Below, in pieces: positions 39,558 through 48,800 of a stretch of DNA of 64,000 nucleotides. The first letter of the stretch is position 1. Each line of letters begins with the position of its first letter. Both the position numbers and the translations under genes were made by a program. Source of the DNA: Hanleya hanleyi (taxonomy: Eukaryota; Mollusca; Polyplacophora; Lepidopleurida; Hanleyidae); assembly GCA_036873755.1 (NCBI GenBank), contig JAVTVY010017194.1:1-64000 (forward strand). Direction: 5' to 3'. The notes beneath the pieces are model-generated. The model worked only from the letters and a program-made list of their open reading frames with translations, was not told the DNA's origin and did no database searches.

Positions 39558-40154
39558 ATGAACACGGTGCAACCGTCTCTGAACACAGCGTCTCGCAAAA
39601 CGCGCAAAGTGCAAGTAGGCTTTGGTGTACTAGTGCTAACCCTGCTGAGTGTGTTGTACGGAGGTGTGTTTTACGACGTAGCCTATGTCAGCACGTTACT
39701 TAACCAACTGAGAACACCAGCCATCAGTGAAACTGGTCTACAGAGAGCACCAGTCGTATCGAGCCCAGTCACCACCACCACCACCACCACCACACCCCGT
39801 GTACAAGCCACAACGAGTGTAAGCTCCACACTTACACCAAGTACGCCCACTACGTCTGAAGACCCACCGGATTTCATCCCTCACAGTGAACCGACAACCA
39901 CGACCACCGACGTTGTACCCATCACCACCATCATCATCCCTGAACGTGAACAGACAACGACAACCGACGTTGTACCCACCACCACTCCAGTTCACTCATA
40001 CGAAATTTACAAGAGCGGGTTACCACGACAACGGATACACGTCGAACCATGGACCCACGGTGGCAGCATCCCTTCACGTGTCTCATCGCAGGACCGACGG
40101 GTTCGGGCAAAACGCACTTCGTCCGGAAGCTCCTTCAACACGCCGACAGCATGA
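39558..40154 (+). CDS. Mucin-like type II membrane protein (Polinton accessory)
   Basis: 198 residues. A short basic N-terminus (SRKTRKVQ) precedes one membrane segment at about residues 20-40 (VGFGVLVLTLLSVLYGGVFY), which predicts an N-in, C-out type II topology. The outer part is Thr/Pro/Ser-rich, with runs of Thr and two repeats of the type PEREQTTTTDVVPTTT. It would be heavily O-glycosylated. The last 35 residues are basic and overlap the ATPase gene by 106 bases in another frame. Such a protein is not part of the standard Polinton core set. A surface or attachment role is possible but only inferred. Confidence 0.72.
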   Translation: MNTVQPSLNTASRKTRKVQVGFGVLVLTLLSVLYGGVFYDVAYVSTLLNQLRTPAISETGLQRAPVVSSPVTTTTTTTTPRVQATTSVSSTLTPSTPTTSEDPPDFIPHSEPTTTTTDVVPITTIIIPEREQTTTTDVVPTTTPVHSYEIYKSGLPRQRIHVEPWTHGGSIPSRVSSQDRRVRAKRTSSGSSFNTPTA

Positions 40155-40657
40155 TCACCCCACCTATTGTCCGAGTCGTGTGGTGTTACGGAGAATGGCA
40201 GGCAGCGTATGCAGCAATGCCCCACATCACGTTCGTGGAAGGCCTACCCAACCTGGCCGATTTGGAACCCGACACCTTGGTGGTTCTGGATGATCTCATG
40301 GCGGAGACGGATGCGCGGGTCACCCAACTCTTTACCAAAGGCAGCCACCATCGACGGCTCAGCATCATCTACATTGTGCAGAATCTGTTCAGTAAAAACA
40401 AAGAACATCGGAACATCAGCTTAAATGCCCACTACCTGGTGGTCTTCAAAAACCCGAGAGATACCACTCAACTGCTGCACCTGGCGAGACAGATATATCC
40501 CGGCCGCACACCGTTTGCGTTAGAAGCCTTTAAAGATGCCACAACCCCTCAGCACGGGTATATGCTCTTCGACCTCAAGCAAGCCACCCCCGACCACCTT
40601 CGACTACGGACCGGCATCTTTCCCGGAGACACCCACCACGTGTACTTGCAAAAATAA
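40049..40657 (+). CDS. Packaging ATPase (FtsK/HerA, A32-like)
   Basis: 202 residues, the usual size for Polinton ATPases. Walker A is GPTGSGKT at residues 15-22, and Walker B is LVVLDD at 77-82. A IIYIVQN segment at about 106-112 corresponds to the conserved Gln/Asn sensor of the HerA/FtsK group. This protein would drive genome packaging into the capsid. The frame is intact. The start ACCATGG overlaps the end of the mucin-like gene, so the two are read from overlapping frames. No separate TATA box is visible, so it may be translated from the upstream transcript. Confidence 0.92.
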   Translation: MDPRWQHPFTCLIAGPTGSGKTHFVRKLLQHADSMITPPIVRVVWCYGEWQAAYAAMPHITFVEGLPNLADLEPDTLVVLDDLMAETDARVTQLFTKGSHHRRLSIIYIVQNLFSKNKEHRNISLNAHYLVVFKNPRDTTQLLHLARQIYPGRTPFALEAFKDATTPQHGYMLFDLKQATPDHLRLRTGIFPGDTHHVYLQK

Positions 40658-40765
40658 TGTAAACACACCCACAGTGGCGCCCCCAGCTGGCATGTGTGTG
40701 TGTTTGATGATGGAGATAATAAAAAGAATGAATACCACAGCAGGGTTGACTTTGTCTGTGAGGTG

Positions 40766-40773
40766 GATAAAAA
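40766..40773 (+). promoter_or_regulatory. TATA-like box upstream of small glycine-tail protein
   Basis: GATAAAAAGG lies about 44 bases before the ATG at 40810, the same spacing as the other TATA boxes of the element. The motif is weaker. Confidence 0.35.
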
Positions 40774-40809
40774 GGGCAGAGTTGTGGGTTCTGGCATTAG
40801 TTGTACAGG

Positions 40810-41151
40810 ATGTCTGCGCGAGTACGGAAGCACGCTCCCACGCTCCGTGTATTGAAGACGGCCCCACCCGAGTTGGTCCGAACCATTGTACGCGGTGCGG
40901 ACCCTGACCTTGTACGCTGTCTGTGCGAGATCGGGTACAATCTGTTAAAAGGCAACGTACCACTGACTCCGGCTCAGAAGACCAAGTTGGCCGAGCATAA
41001 GACAGGTCTCCGAACCCTAGTCCATAAGCGGGTCCCACAAACACAAAAGAAAAAGGTGTTACAGAAAGGCGGCTTTCTCGGGGCCATCTTAGCACCGTTG
41101 GCCGCTTCCGTGTTGGGACCAGTATTGGGTGGACTCTTCGGCCGACAATGA
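40810..41151 (+). CDS. Small basic protein with glycine-rich hydrophobic tail (Polinton virion-type)
   Basis: 113 residues from MSARVRKHAP. A helical, charged body (LVRTIVRGADPDLVRCLCEI) is followed by a basic stretch (KRVPQTQKKKVLQKGG) and an amphipathic, glycine-rich C-terminus (FLGAILAPLAASVLGPVLGG). Proteins of this layout are widespread in invertebrate Polintons next to the ATPase and capsid genes. The QKGG/FLG and GPVLGG sequences resemble sites used by adenovirus-type proteases, and the tail resembles membrane-active or core peptides. The exact role is unknown. The stop overlaps the next start codon (ATGA, 41148-41151). Confidence 0.75.
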   Translation: MSARVRKHAPTLRVLKTAPPELVRTIVRGADPDLVRCLCEIGYNLLKGNVPLTPAQKTKLAEHKTGLRTLVHKRVPQTQKKKVLQKGGFLGAILAPLAASVLGPVLGGLFGRQ

Positions 41152-42005
41152 ACCACACGAAAAAAATGGTCCTCGTCGAACCTCGGTTGCTTCAAAACCT
41201 CCAATCGCCCTACCCTGTGCCACCTACGGTGAAGACCATAAACACCCTCGATGGAGAGATGCAACAGATCTTACAGAGACCGGGGTTAAGCGACAGTGAG
41301 AAAGTACAACGGTACAATGAGACGCTTCAGCGGTACATGACGTTCATGGACCAATACAAAACCCTGTCTACTCCAGCAACAGCACCACCACCACCACCAC
41401 CACCACCACCACGTGACAGACCGCCGACCGCAGCACCGCTCCAACAGCCGCCATTACCAGGGGTAGCCCCCACAGCCCCACAGTGGGTGGAAGACGAAGT
41501 GCTGAAGAGTGTACCTGCCTCGTTCAAGAAACAAGCTGGCCTGGTATTACAACGGATGAAACAGAATCCTAACATGACTTGGAATGATAAAGGCGAACTC
41601 CTGGTACAGAATCAGGTGGTCCCCGGCACCCACATGACGGATTTAGTGAATGACCTGATGCGTCAACGCAGATCGCACACGGATCCTCGAGGATGGGAGG
41701 TCTTTGCTCAAGGCTTGAAAGACATGCATGTACCACAGGAATTGGTGGGGAACCCCCACCGCTGGGCCTTTATGCAGCAAACCCAGCAATCGCCGAGTGG
41801 CCCACTACCTTCTTGGGAATCCGACTGGGAACCGAAGTCACCCCCCAAAACTCCTCCACCACCACAACGGGCACCTTCTTTTCAGACCTTTAAAAAACCA
41901 CCCTTGATCAGGACACCGCACATTTCCAGAGCCGTGACACGTAGCAAGTCAACGCGACGAACACGACGCCGGACACAACCACCCAAGGTCTGGAACACCT
42001 ATTAA
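41148..42005 (+). CDS. Polinton conserved protein with poly-proline linker
   Basis: 285 residues from ATG 41148; the second ATG at 41166 (MVLVEPRLL) is an equally good start. It has an N-terminal helical region (NTLDGEMQQILQRPGLSDSE ... YNETLQRYMTFM) and a proline linker with nine consecutive Pro. A second conserved block follows (VPASFKKQAGLVLQRMKQNP, W, GELLV, MTDLVNDLMRQRR), then a basic C-terminus (RSKSTRRTRRRTQPP). I know this pattern from Polinton genes upstream of the minor capsid gene, but no function is established. The basic tail suggests DNA or nuclear targeting. The 4-base overlap with the previous gene suggests coupled expression. Confidence 0.75.
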   Translation: MNHTKKMVLVEPRLLQNLQSPYPVPPTVKTINTLDGEMQQILQRPGLSDSEKVQRYNETLQRYMTFMDQYKTLSTPATAPPPPPPPPPRDRPPTAAPLQQPPLPGVAPTAPQWVEDEVLKSVPASFKKQAGLVLQRMKQNPNMTWNDKGELLVQNQVVPGTHMTDLVNDLMRQRRSHTDPRGWEVFAQGLKDMHVPQELVGNPHRWAFMQQTQQSPSGPLPSWESDWEPKSPPKTPPPPQRAPSFQTFKKPPLIRTPHISRAVTRSKSTRRTRRRTQPPKVWNTY

Positions 42006-42038
42006 AACCAACAGCAGCAGCAGGACAGCTCAGTCGCC

Positions 42039-42827
42039 ATGTTTTACCTCACCCTACCCAGTAACAGTTCGCTGGATGTGTTTCCTGACAACACCGTGGC
42101 CAAGTATGTGACTCAATTACCACAACCGTTGCATTTACCTGGCCGGTGGGAATGTGGACTGGTGGATATTCAGTACCCTTACTCGTGGTACAACGTGCGA
42201 GCCAATGAAGTGTGGTACGAGGTGACCTACGAAGGAAAAGACACCCGACTCACTCTCCCTGAAGGCCAATACGATACTCCCAAGGAGTTCATGGGTGGGC
42301 TGTCAAGACTGTTGCATTATAAGGCTCTACGGGAGGTCACAAATACTTCAAGACCCATCAAAGCCTATCTCTTCAAGAATCACGTGAACTTCGATTACAA
42401 CGCACACAACGACAAGGCAGAGCTTATCGTCACCGCCAACGCGAGTGTCGTACTGAGTCCTATCCTACAGCAAATGCTGGGTTTGGATCTACGGACGTTC
42501 GCTGGTCCCACCGCCCACCAAGGCGAGATCCCGATGGATATGAAGTCGGGTATGTACGGACTCTACGTCTACTCGGACGTGGTGGACAACTACATCGTGG
42601 GCGATATCAACACACCTCTGTTACGGGTGGTGCCCATTAAAAAGTTGTATGGAGATCAAGTCACCCACAGTTTCACCCACATGCTCTTCCTGCCTGTACG
42701 ACAAACCCACATCAACACGATCATGGTGGATATAAGAGATGACACGGGACGACCGGTGGCATTCGAACGCGGGAAAGTGGTGGTGACACTTCATTTTCGA
42801 CAAGCACGTGCTCCCCACTTTGCATAA
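42039..42827 (+). CDS. Minor capsid (penton-like, single jelly-roll) protein
   Basis: 262 residues with the hallmark Polinton minor capsid start (MFYLTLPSNSSLDVFPDNTV ... YVTQLPQPLHLPGRWECGL) and the VDIQYPYSWYNV motif. C-terminal strands end in VVVTLHFRQ. The family forms the vertices of Polinton-type capsids, equivalent to the adenovirus penton base. The frame is complete, the length is normal and the start context good (GCCATGT). It directly precedes the pVI-like and major capsid genes, the usual morphogenesis cluster. Confidence 0.9.
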   Translation: MFYLTLPSNSSLDVFPDNTVAKYVTQLPQPLHLPGRWECGLVDIQYPYSWYNVRANEVWYEVTYEGKDTRLTLPEGQYDTPKEFMGGLSRLLHYKALREVTNTSRPIKAYLFKNHVNFDYNAHNDKAELIVTANASVVLSPILQQMLGLDLRTFAGPTAHQGEIPMDMKSGMYGLYVYSDVVDNYIVGDINTPLLRVVPIKKLYGDQVTHSFTHMLFLPVRQTHINTIMVDIRDDTGRPVAFERGKVVVTLHFRQARAPHFA

Positions 42828-42848
42828 TGAAGGTGCCTGACGAGTGCG

Positions 42849-43235
42849 ATGCACGCAGCTATATGGACTATTATGCCCAACAGGCCGGGGGGTGGCTTTC
42901 CGGTGTTTAGTGGTGCACGCATGCAACGTGGACATGGACTGGGGAACATACTCGGCAGCATCGTCAAAACGTTCCCGCCCTTGGTGACGCGTGGGGTGAA
43001 AGCAATCGGCAAACAAGCGGTACGCAGTGGACTGCAAGTGGCCGGTGATGTCTTGGGGGGTACGGCACCCAAAGAAGCCTTGAAACGGCGGGCCAAAGAA
43101 GCGGGAGGCGTCTTGGTGGCCAAAGCACGACGCACCGTAGGGAATAAAAGAGCTGCCCCACCGAGACCACGCACCAGTCGACGACCGACCCAGCGACGAC
43201 GCACATCGAAGAAGACCCGGAATATCTTTTCTTAA
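42849..43235 (+). CDS. Basic virion protein, pVI/core-like (Polinton)
   Basis: 128 residues (120 if it starts at the second ATG, 42873). The motif FPVFSGARMQRGHGLGNILG is typical of a small protein found in most invertebrate Polintons between the minor and major capsid genes. An amphipathic stretch (SIVKTFPPLVTRGVKAIGKQ) and AGDVLGG follow, and the C-terminus is strongly basic (PRTSRRPTQRRRTSKKTR). GHGLG and VLGG-like sequences could be protease sites. Basic composition and amphipathic helix recall adenovirus pVI and core proteins, so a role inside the capsid is likely but inferred. Confidence 0.75.
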   Translation: MHAAIWTIMPNRPGGGFPVFSGARMQRGHGLGNILGSIVKTFPPLVTRGVKAIGKQAVRSGLQVAGDVLGGTAPKEALKRRAKEAGGVLVAKARRTVGNKRAAPPRPRTSRRPTQRRRTSKKTRNIFS

Positions 43236-43238
43236 AAC

Positions 43239-44562
43239 ATGTCCTTGATCCACGCCGAGTCCTGCCCCTCCACCAACAGTGAATTTGATTTGTGGACCGT
43301 GCCGCCCACACAGACCAGTGCCGAACAAGGGTTATGGGTGGAGCATCTCCCGCTGTCCAGCATCAACGCAACAGGACCCATCGAGTTCACCATCAGTAAT
43401 GCGGATACGACCTATGTGGATTTAGCCCATACCTACTTGTATGTGAAAGCCAAGATCGTCAGTGGAGATGGCACCAGAATCGTCGACCAAGATCGTCAAC
43501 GGTGGGGTGGGCCCCACGAATCTCTGGCTGCACTCGATGTTTCAACAGGTGGATATATTTCTCAGCGACAAACTCATCAGTGACTCGACCAACACGTACC
43601 CCTATCGAGCCTACATCGAGACGCTGTTGTCGCATGGGCGAGAGGCTAAAAAATCTCAACTGACAGCCGCTTTATTCTACCAGGACAAAGCCGAGCACAT
43701 GGGCGCAGAGAACGACAATACGGGATATAGCCAACGGAAGGCTTTGACCGCGAACGGCGTCTCGGTGGATATGATCGGTCGACTGCACGCAGACATGTTC
43801 ATGCAAGACCGATACCTCTTGAACAAGGTTCCCATCAAAATCCGACTGATACGGGCGCCTCCGACCTTCGCCTTGATGGCCACTAACGTAGAGGCGCATG
43901 TAGCTGACTATAAGATTGTCATCGAAGACGCAGTCCTGTATGTCCGAAAAGTGAAACCGAATCCAGCCGTTCAATTGGGACACATGAAAGCCTTGGAAAC
44001 AAAACCAGCCCAGTACCCTATCCGACGTGTGCAAACCAAAGTGTTCTCTGTGTCTGCTGGAAATATGAGCGCCAACAAAGACAACCTGTTCCTGGGGGAA
44101 CTACCCAAGCGATTGATCCTGGCCTGTGTGGAAAATACCAGTTTCAGTGGAGCCTACCCAGAGAATCCGTTTGACTTTAAACATTTCGGCATCAATTTTG
44201 TGGCCCTGCATGTGGATGGACAACAGGTGCCAGCCACGGCCTTAACCCCGAACTTTGGGCGCGAGAATTTCATTCGAGCCTATCAGAGCCTGTTTACAGC
44301 CACCGGTCAAATCAACCAGGACGAAGGGAATTTCATCAGTCGGGCGGACTACGGGCACGGATACACGTTGTTCTGTTTCGATCTGACCCCCACCTTAGAG
44401 AACGACCATCAGCTGGCCCTGGCCAAGCAAGGCAATTTACGGTTGGAAATCCACTTTCAACGAGCCCTCCGGAGCACCGTGAATGTGATCTGCTACGCCG
44501 AGTTTGACAACATCATTCAAGTGGACAAGGCGCGCAACGTGCTGTGTGACTTCTCCACCTAA
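43239..44562 (+). CDS. Major capsid protein, double jelly-roll (one frameshift)
   Basis: Typical Polinton/adintovirus hexon-like protein. The first frame (43239 to about 43500) holds the N-terminus (FDLWTVPPTQTS ... GPIEFTISNA ... YVDLAHTYLYVKAKI). The second (about 43480-44562) holds the conserved block STNTYPYRAYIETLLSHG, a KSQLTAALFYQD segment, MQDRYLLNKVPIKIRLIRAP in the first jelly roll, and the second jelly roll up to RLEIHFQRALRSTVNVICYA. A single-base shift near 43475-43505 separates them, so no full-length protein can be made from this copy as read. The total size (about 440 residues) is normal. The protein would build the capsid shell. Confidence 0.9.
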
Positions 44563-44563
44563 C

Positions 44564-45024
44564 ATGGATACAGAGCAGATAACCACCGTGCTGGAGAATG
44601 ACCCAGAGACACGTAGTGTTTCGCCCGAGATGTGTTCCCATTAGACCGTATGTATCCTGCTGCTTACGTTCTCAACACGGACCCGATGGATCGGCCCGGT
44701 GAACATTGGGTGGCCGTGTACTTGACAGAACAGCAGGGCGAATACTTTGACCCGTACGGCCTGCCACCCCTCCATCACGATTTAACAGACTTCATGGATC
44801 AAGGCACAGAGACGTGGTGTTGGAACAGTCAAACGTTGCAAAGCCTGACCAGTAGCGTGTGCGGACAATATTGCTTGTTTTACCTATACCATCGATGCCG
44901 GGGAAGACCCTTATCTACCATCGTACAGATGTTTGACGAGTACCCCAAGGCTGAGGACCGCGATGTACTCGTCTATGACTGGGCCGCCCATCATTTCAAT
45001 GTACAAGTCCCGTTCTGGGCTTGA
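44564..45024 (+). CDS. Adenovirus-type cysteine protease (one frameshift near the N-terminus)
   Basis: Maturation protease of the C5 (adenain) type. The visible triad region is His in PGEHWVAVYL, the acidic residue in YFDPYG, and Cys in SSVCGQYCLFYLYH, with the oxyanion Gln region just before. The N-terminal start (MDTEQITTVLENDPETRSVS) is in a different frame from the rest because of a one-base loss in the TTT run near 44622. The main frame is open from 44632. Length and position after the MCP gene are standard. The last codons (VPFWA) are in the first copy of a short repeat that continues downstream. Confidence 0.88.
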
Positions 45025-45170
45025 ATTCTTTCAATGTACATACGCCCGCTGTTCTGGGCTTAAGTTTATAAGCCCCCCTGTTCTGGGCTTCAGTTAATTA
45101 CAAGCCCCTTGTTCTGGGCTTGAGTTTTCACGTGGTTGTTCTCACGTTGTTGTTGTTACTGAATAAAAAA
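45012..45170 (+). terminator. Repeats of GTTCTGGGCTT with hairpins, then poly(A) signal
   Basis: GTTCTGGGCTT occurs at 45012, 45051, 45080 and 45111. The first copy is the end of the protease coding region, so the tail was tandemly duplicated. AAGCCC stretches between copies can pair with GGGCTT to form several stem-loops. AATAAA follows at about 45162. It is the probable 3' end of the plus-strand transcription units. Confidence 0.6.
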
Positions 45171-45890
45171 CAAAATGAGATCTCACCAAAAAACCCTGTC
45201 TTGTGTGTTTTTATTCATAATGCATCAATGCCCAATGTGGAGATTCAGTGAAACTGAAATCAGTGGTGTAGGATGAGGCCAAAATGTAACCCATCAAGGT
45301 TAGAATGCAAGAGCACTATAGTAAAAATAGAGAGCCAATGAAATCAGCCCATGCCGGTGATGACGCGCGCGCGCGCTGCGGCCGGGGCGGGGCGGGGCGG
45401 GGCGGGGCGGGACGGGGAAACACCCCGGCGGTTGAACATACGGACGTGTAAGGGGAAACATTTGGAACTCTTTCAGTGCTCGGGATGTGACCCATCAATA
45501 CCCAGAAACCCAACATAGGTGTTAACACCATGATATAACCTGCTCGGAGCATGGTTAGTACGAATGTTTCGGTGGTGGTGGTGTTCAATAAAAAACTTCA
45601 TGAAAACCCAAGTGAAGTTCAAATATTTATTAAGGTGAACATTTTAAGAATGTATGTACAAGTATATAAGAACGTTGCAAACAAGAATTGAGGTGAACGT
45701 ATGTATAGAGAGAGAGAAATCACAGTGGAGTATATAACAGTTAAACCGAGTCATCGAACTGACGTATATCGAGTACTTATTCAAAAGAATGACAAACAAG
45801 TTCATGGTGTAATGTATATAGAGAGTAATTTAGAGTCCAAATATGTATGTCCATTAGAATTCACAAGTCCGGGTATAAGATAATATATGT
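45171..45890. other. Convergent intergenic region with CG run and G-quadruplex tract
   Basis: No gene is supported. It contains AATAAA on the minus strand (about 45209 and 45630, the latter better placed for PolB) and another on the plus strand (45588). An alternating CG run (45363-45376) and a strong G-tract series (GGGGC repeated six times, 45383-45417) are also present. The tract lies between the two converging gene sets and is the most GC-biased point of the element. Confidence 0.65.
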
Positions 45891-48800
45891 TCACAAGTCC
45901 AGGTAAGTGGTACTGATGCCATCGGCCAGGACTTTCCGTTTCGGGTAAAAGAAAGTAAAGGCGTCTCGTTGCTGGATGTACGTCCGCATCTGGTGGTCCA
46001 CCACGCGAAATCCTCGGTTAGTGCCACTCGCACTGGCCTGGCTTTGCAGCACGTTCAAGTACAAGGCTTTGTCGATGTTGGGATCGCGCCGGTTCACCCC
46101 TTTGCAGCTAAACTTATTTTCGTCTCCCCCGTAACAGTAATACGTCTTGGAGGAGAGCGCAATCATAGCATCCCCACTCCACTCCAGCTTGAAGAGCCCG
46201 GGCGTACGCTTATCATACTGGTAATGGTCACGTCGAGGTAACCACTGGTCGCGTTCCACCTCATACTGGACCCGTAACTCCGGTTTCACCAGGGACTCCC
46301 AATCCGCATTAGAGACGGCCATGTAGGCCGAGTCCGTATCCATCTCCATGAGTTGCCAGTCTGATGGATTAAAATAGACACCCATGAAGTCATAGAGAAA
46401 CTGCAGCATCCTCAGCTTGGCCACCTGGTATACCATACATCCAATCTGCAGGGGTAAGTTGTACCGGATAGTCTTCTTGGCTAAAGTGATTTCATACGTG
46501 TCGTCATCGATGACCTCCACGGACCGAAACAGAGGAGAATTCACTTTTTTGCGGGCTTGGGTAGTAGTACAGATGTTCACGTTCACGTGCTTATCCTGGT
46601 TGGTCACCGTTTTCCCATAATAGCCATTGCCCGTCAATTTCCACGATTCACCGATGATGGCCTTACTCGGGTCTTGGTCCCCTTGACGACGGGCAGACGT
46701 CACAATGTCGGCATTCTTCGCAAAACAGGCGTGGGGTACGTACTGTATCACTTGATATATTTTCGTAATTTCCAGACCGTGGCTCATGTACCACTGCAGC
46801 AGCGGAGTGCCCAGCAAGATTTTCTCTGCCCACATACTACCAATCAACATGCGTCTAGGTCGAGGCAAACACTCGTGTTGATCCGCATAGGCCCCCATGG
46901 TGTCCCCAATATCATCTCGACCCACCAGCGTGTTCTTAAAGATGGGCGGGCACTGGGCGAAGAGAGGTTTGAGAGTGTCGGGAACATGCAAATCACATTC
47001 GACAAAGCCGTAGAGGTCCCCCGAACGAATGGCGTCGAACATCTGTGGTAGACTCAGGAGTGGCCGACGACTCAACGGGTACTCGCGCTCTTTTAGGAAA
47101 CGCCGTAAATGAGGCAGGGCCTGGCACATGGTGTGAAATTCACACTCCCACATTTCAATCAGATGGTAACCTCTCTCTTTCACATAATCACCGTTCTCCA
47201 CCACTTCTTCCCGTAATTCTTCCGGTGTTTTTCCACGTCGGTGGTTGAAACGTCCAGCGCTGAAATGGCATTCGTGGCCGTGCCAATAGCAACCGTAAAA
47301 TTGGAATACGGTCGGTGTCCTACCCACCAGGGCAAACCCATCGACGGGGAGGCGACGATCTCCTATGCGCTTCTCTGTGGCGTTGGTCTGATGGCGTATA
47401 GTAACTCCCCGTCGATAGGCTTCCCAATCCAACCACTGGTCAGCCAGATGCTTGTAAGAAGCGCGTTGCGGTGTAAAATGCCGCCCTTCTGCCAACCAAC
47501 GTGTATAATGTCCACTGGGCATAGGTTGGGCCAGAGACCACAGGTACAAGGCATTGGCATCGAAACCGATGATCTTAGCACAGGGTTTTCCACCGGGGAG
47601 AGTAGTGACGTCCTTCTCGTGATAACGGTGGAAAATAATACTCGGTCCACCCACAATGTTCTGCTTTAGACAATCATGCATGTCCGCATCTTTTTGCTGT
47701 ATCAGCGAGAAGTACGTAGGACACGCTTGAAAAAGATGGCGAAGCGCCAGACCCGGTAAACTCAAGCACTCCTTGAAGATGTCGACATGCATCTCACGAC
47801 GAAACAGTTGAACCATTTTCTCAGCCGCTTCCAGGAAAGGAACCACATCTAGGTTATTATACCATATCAGGAAATCTCGCAAGGTCTGCATGTGTTGGTC
47901 GTTCCATACCTGCTCTAGTTCCCGGTACGCGTCTTCCGGACATTCCACTTGCTTCAAATCGTCAAAGAAGGCGTGCCGGGGTGGCAACTGTGTTTCCTCC
48001 AAACGGTCGAGCGTCGATATATACGTGTAAGGGAACCTCCCTTTCGTTTGTGCAGTCATACGCCTTCACCCACTGATCATAACTATAATTAGGAGCTAAG
48101 TAGTTCCGTACATCCAGGAAACGGAGTGATGTGGTAGTGAGGGCCATATGATTATTGATCTTCTTGATGACGGACTTGATGGTATTCGCCTGGGCCAAGT
48201 AAGGGTAGAGACATTCCTTCACCATGTTCAAATCATATCGCCCCGAATTGAAACCCAGCACCGGTAACTGGCCTAGGTATTGTAGGAAGCGCGCTTTCAA
48301 TTTCTCCGCATACGGTTTGGGTAAAGGCACATCCTGCGACTGCATGGGCTCCGACTGCGACTCCGACTCCGACTCGGACTCTTCATCATCACTAAACGAT
48401 ACACCCGGTATAGGAATCCGATCGTCCAGTTGGTCCAGTACGTCCTGGAACTTGGACACCAACAATTCCGTACTGGCAGCACTGACTTCCTCTAAATACT
48501 CCATCATGCGGGTGATCAACTCATGGGAATCACCGGTAGACACGAAACAGATGGGTGCAGCGTCATAGCCAGGTACGTTGCTGGAAATGCTGACACTGAG
48601 GGGAATATGGCGCTGCGTCCACTGTGTTTTCGCTGAAAACAGGTCCATGGGCTCCAACAGGGCCTCAAAATCATAACACGCCCGGTAGGGAAAATAACGG
48701 TCCGCCTCCGGTATGATGAGACCCTCATCGGCCAGTTCCTCGAAAATAGTAGGCGTATTATGATACACACCACCAGGATATACTCGCTTCACAGCGTTCG

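Noticed and set aside
45701..45883. 60-residue plus-strand frame between the converging Polinton genes.
   Set aside because: Short, no motif, opposite to PolB, near poly(A) signals. Not supported as a gene.
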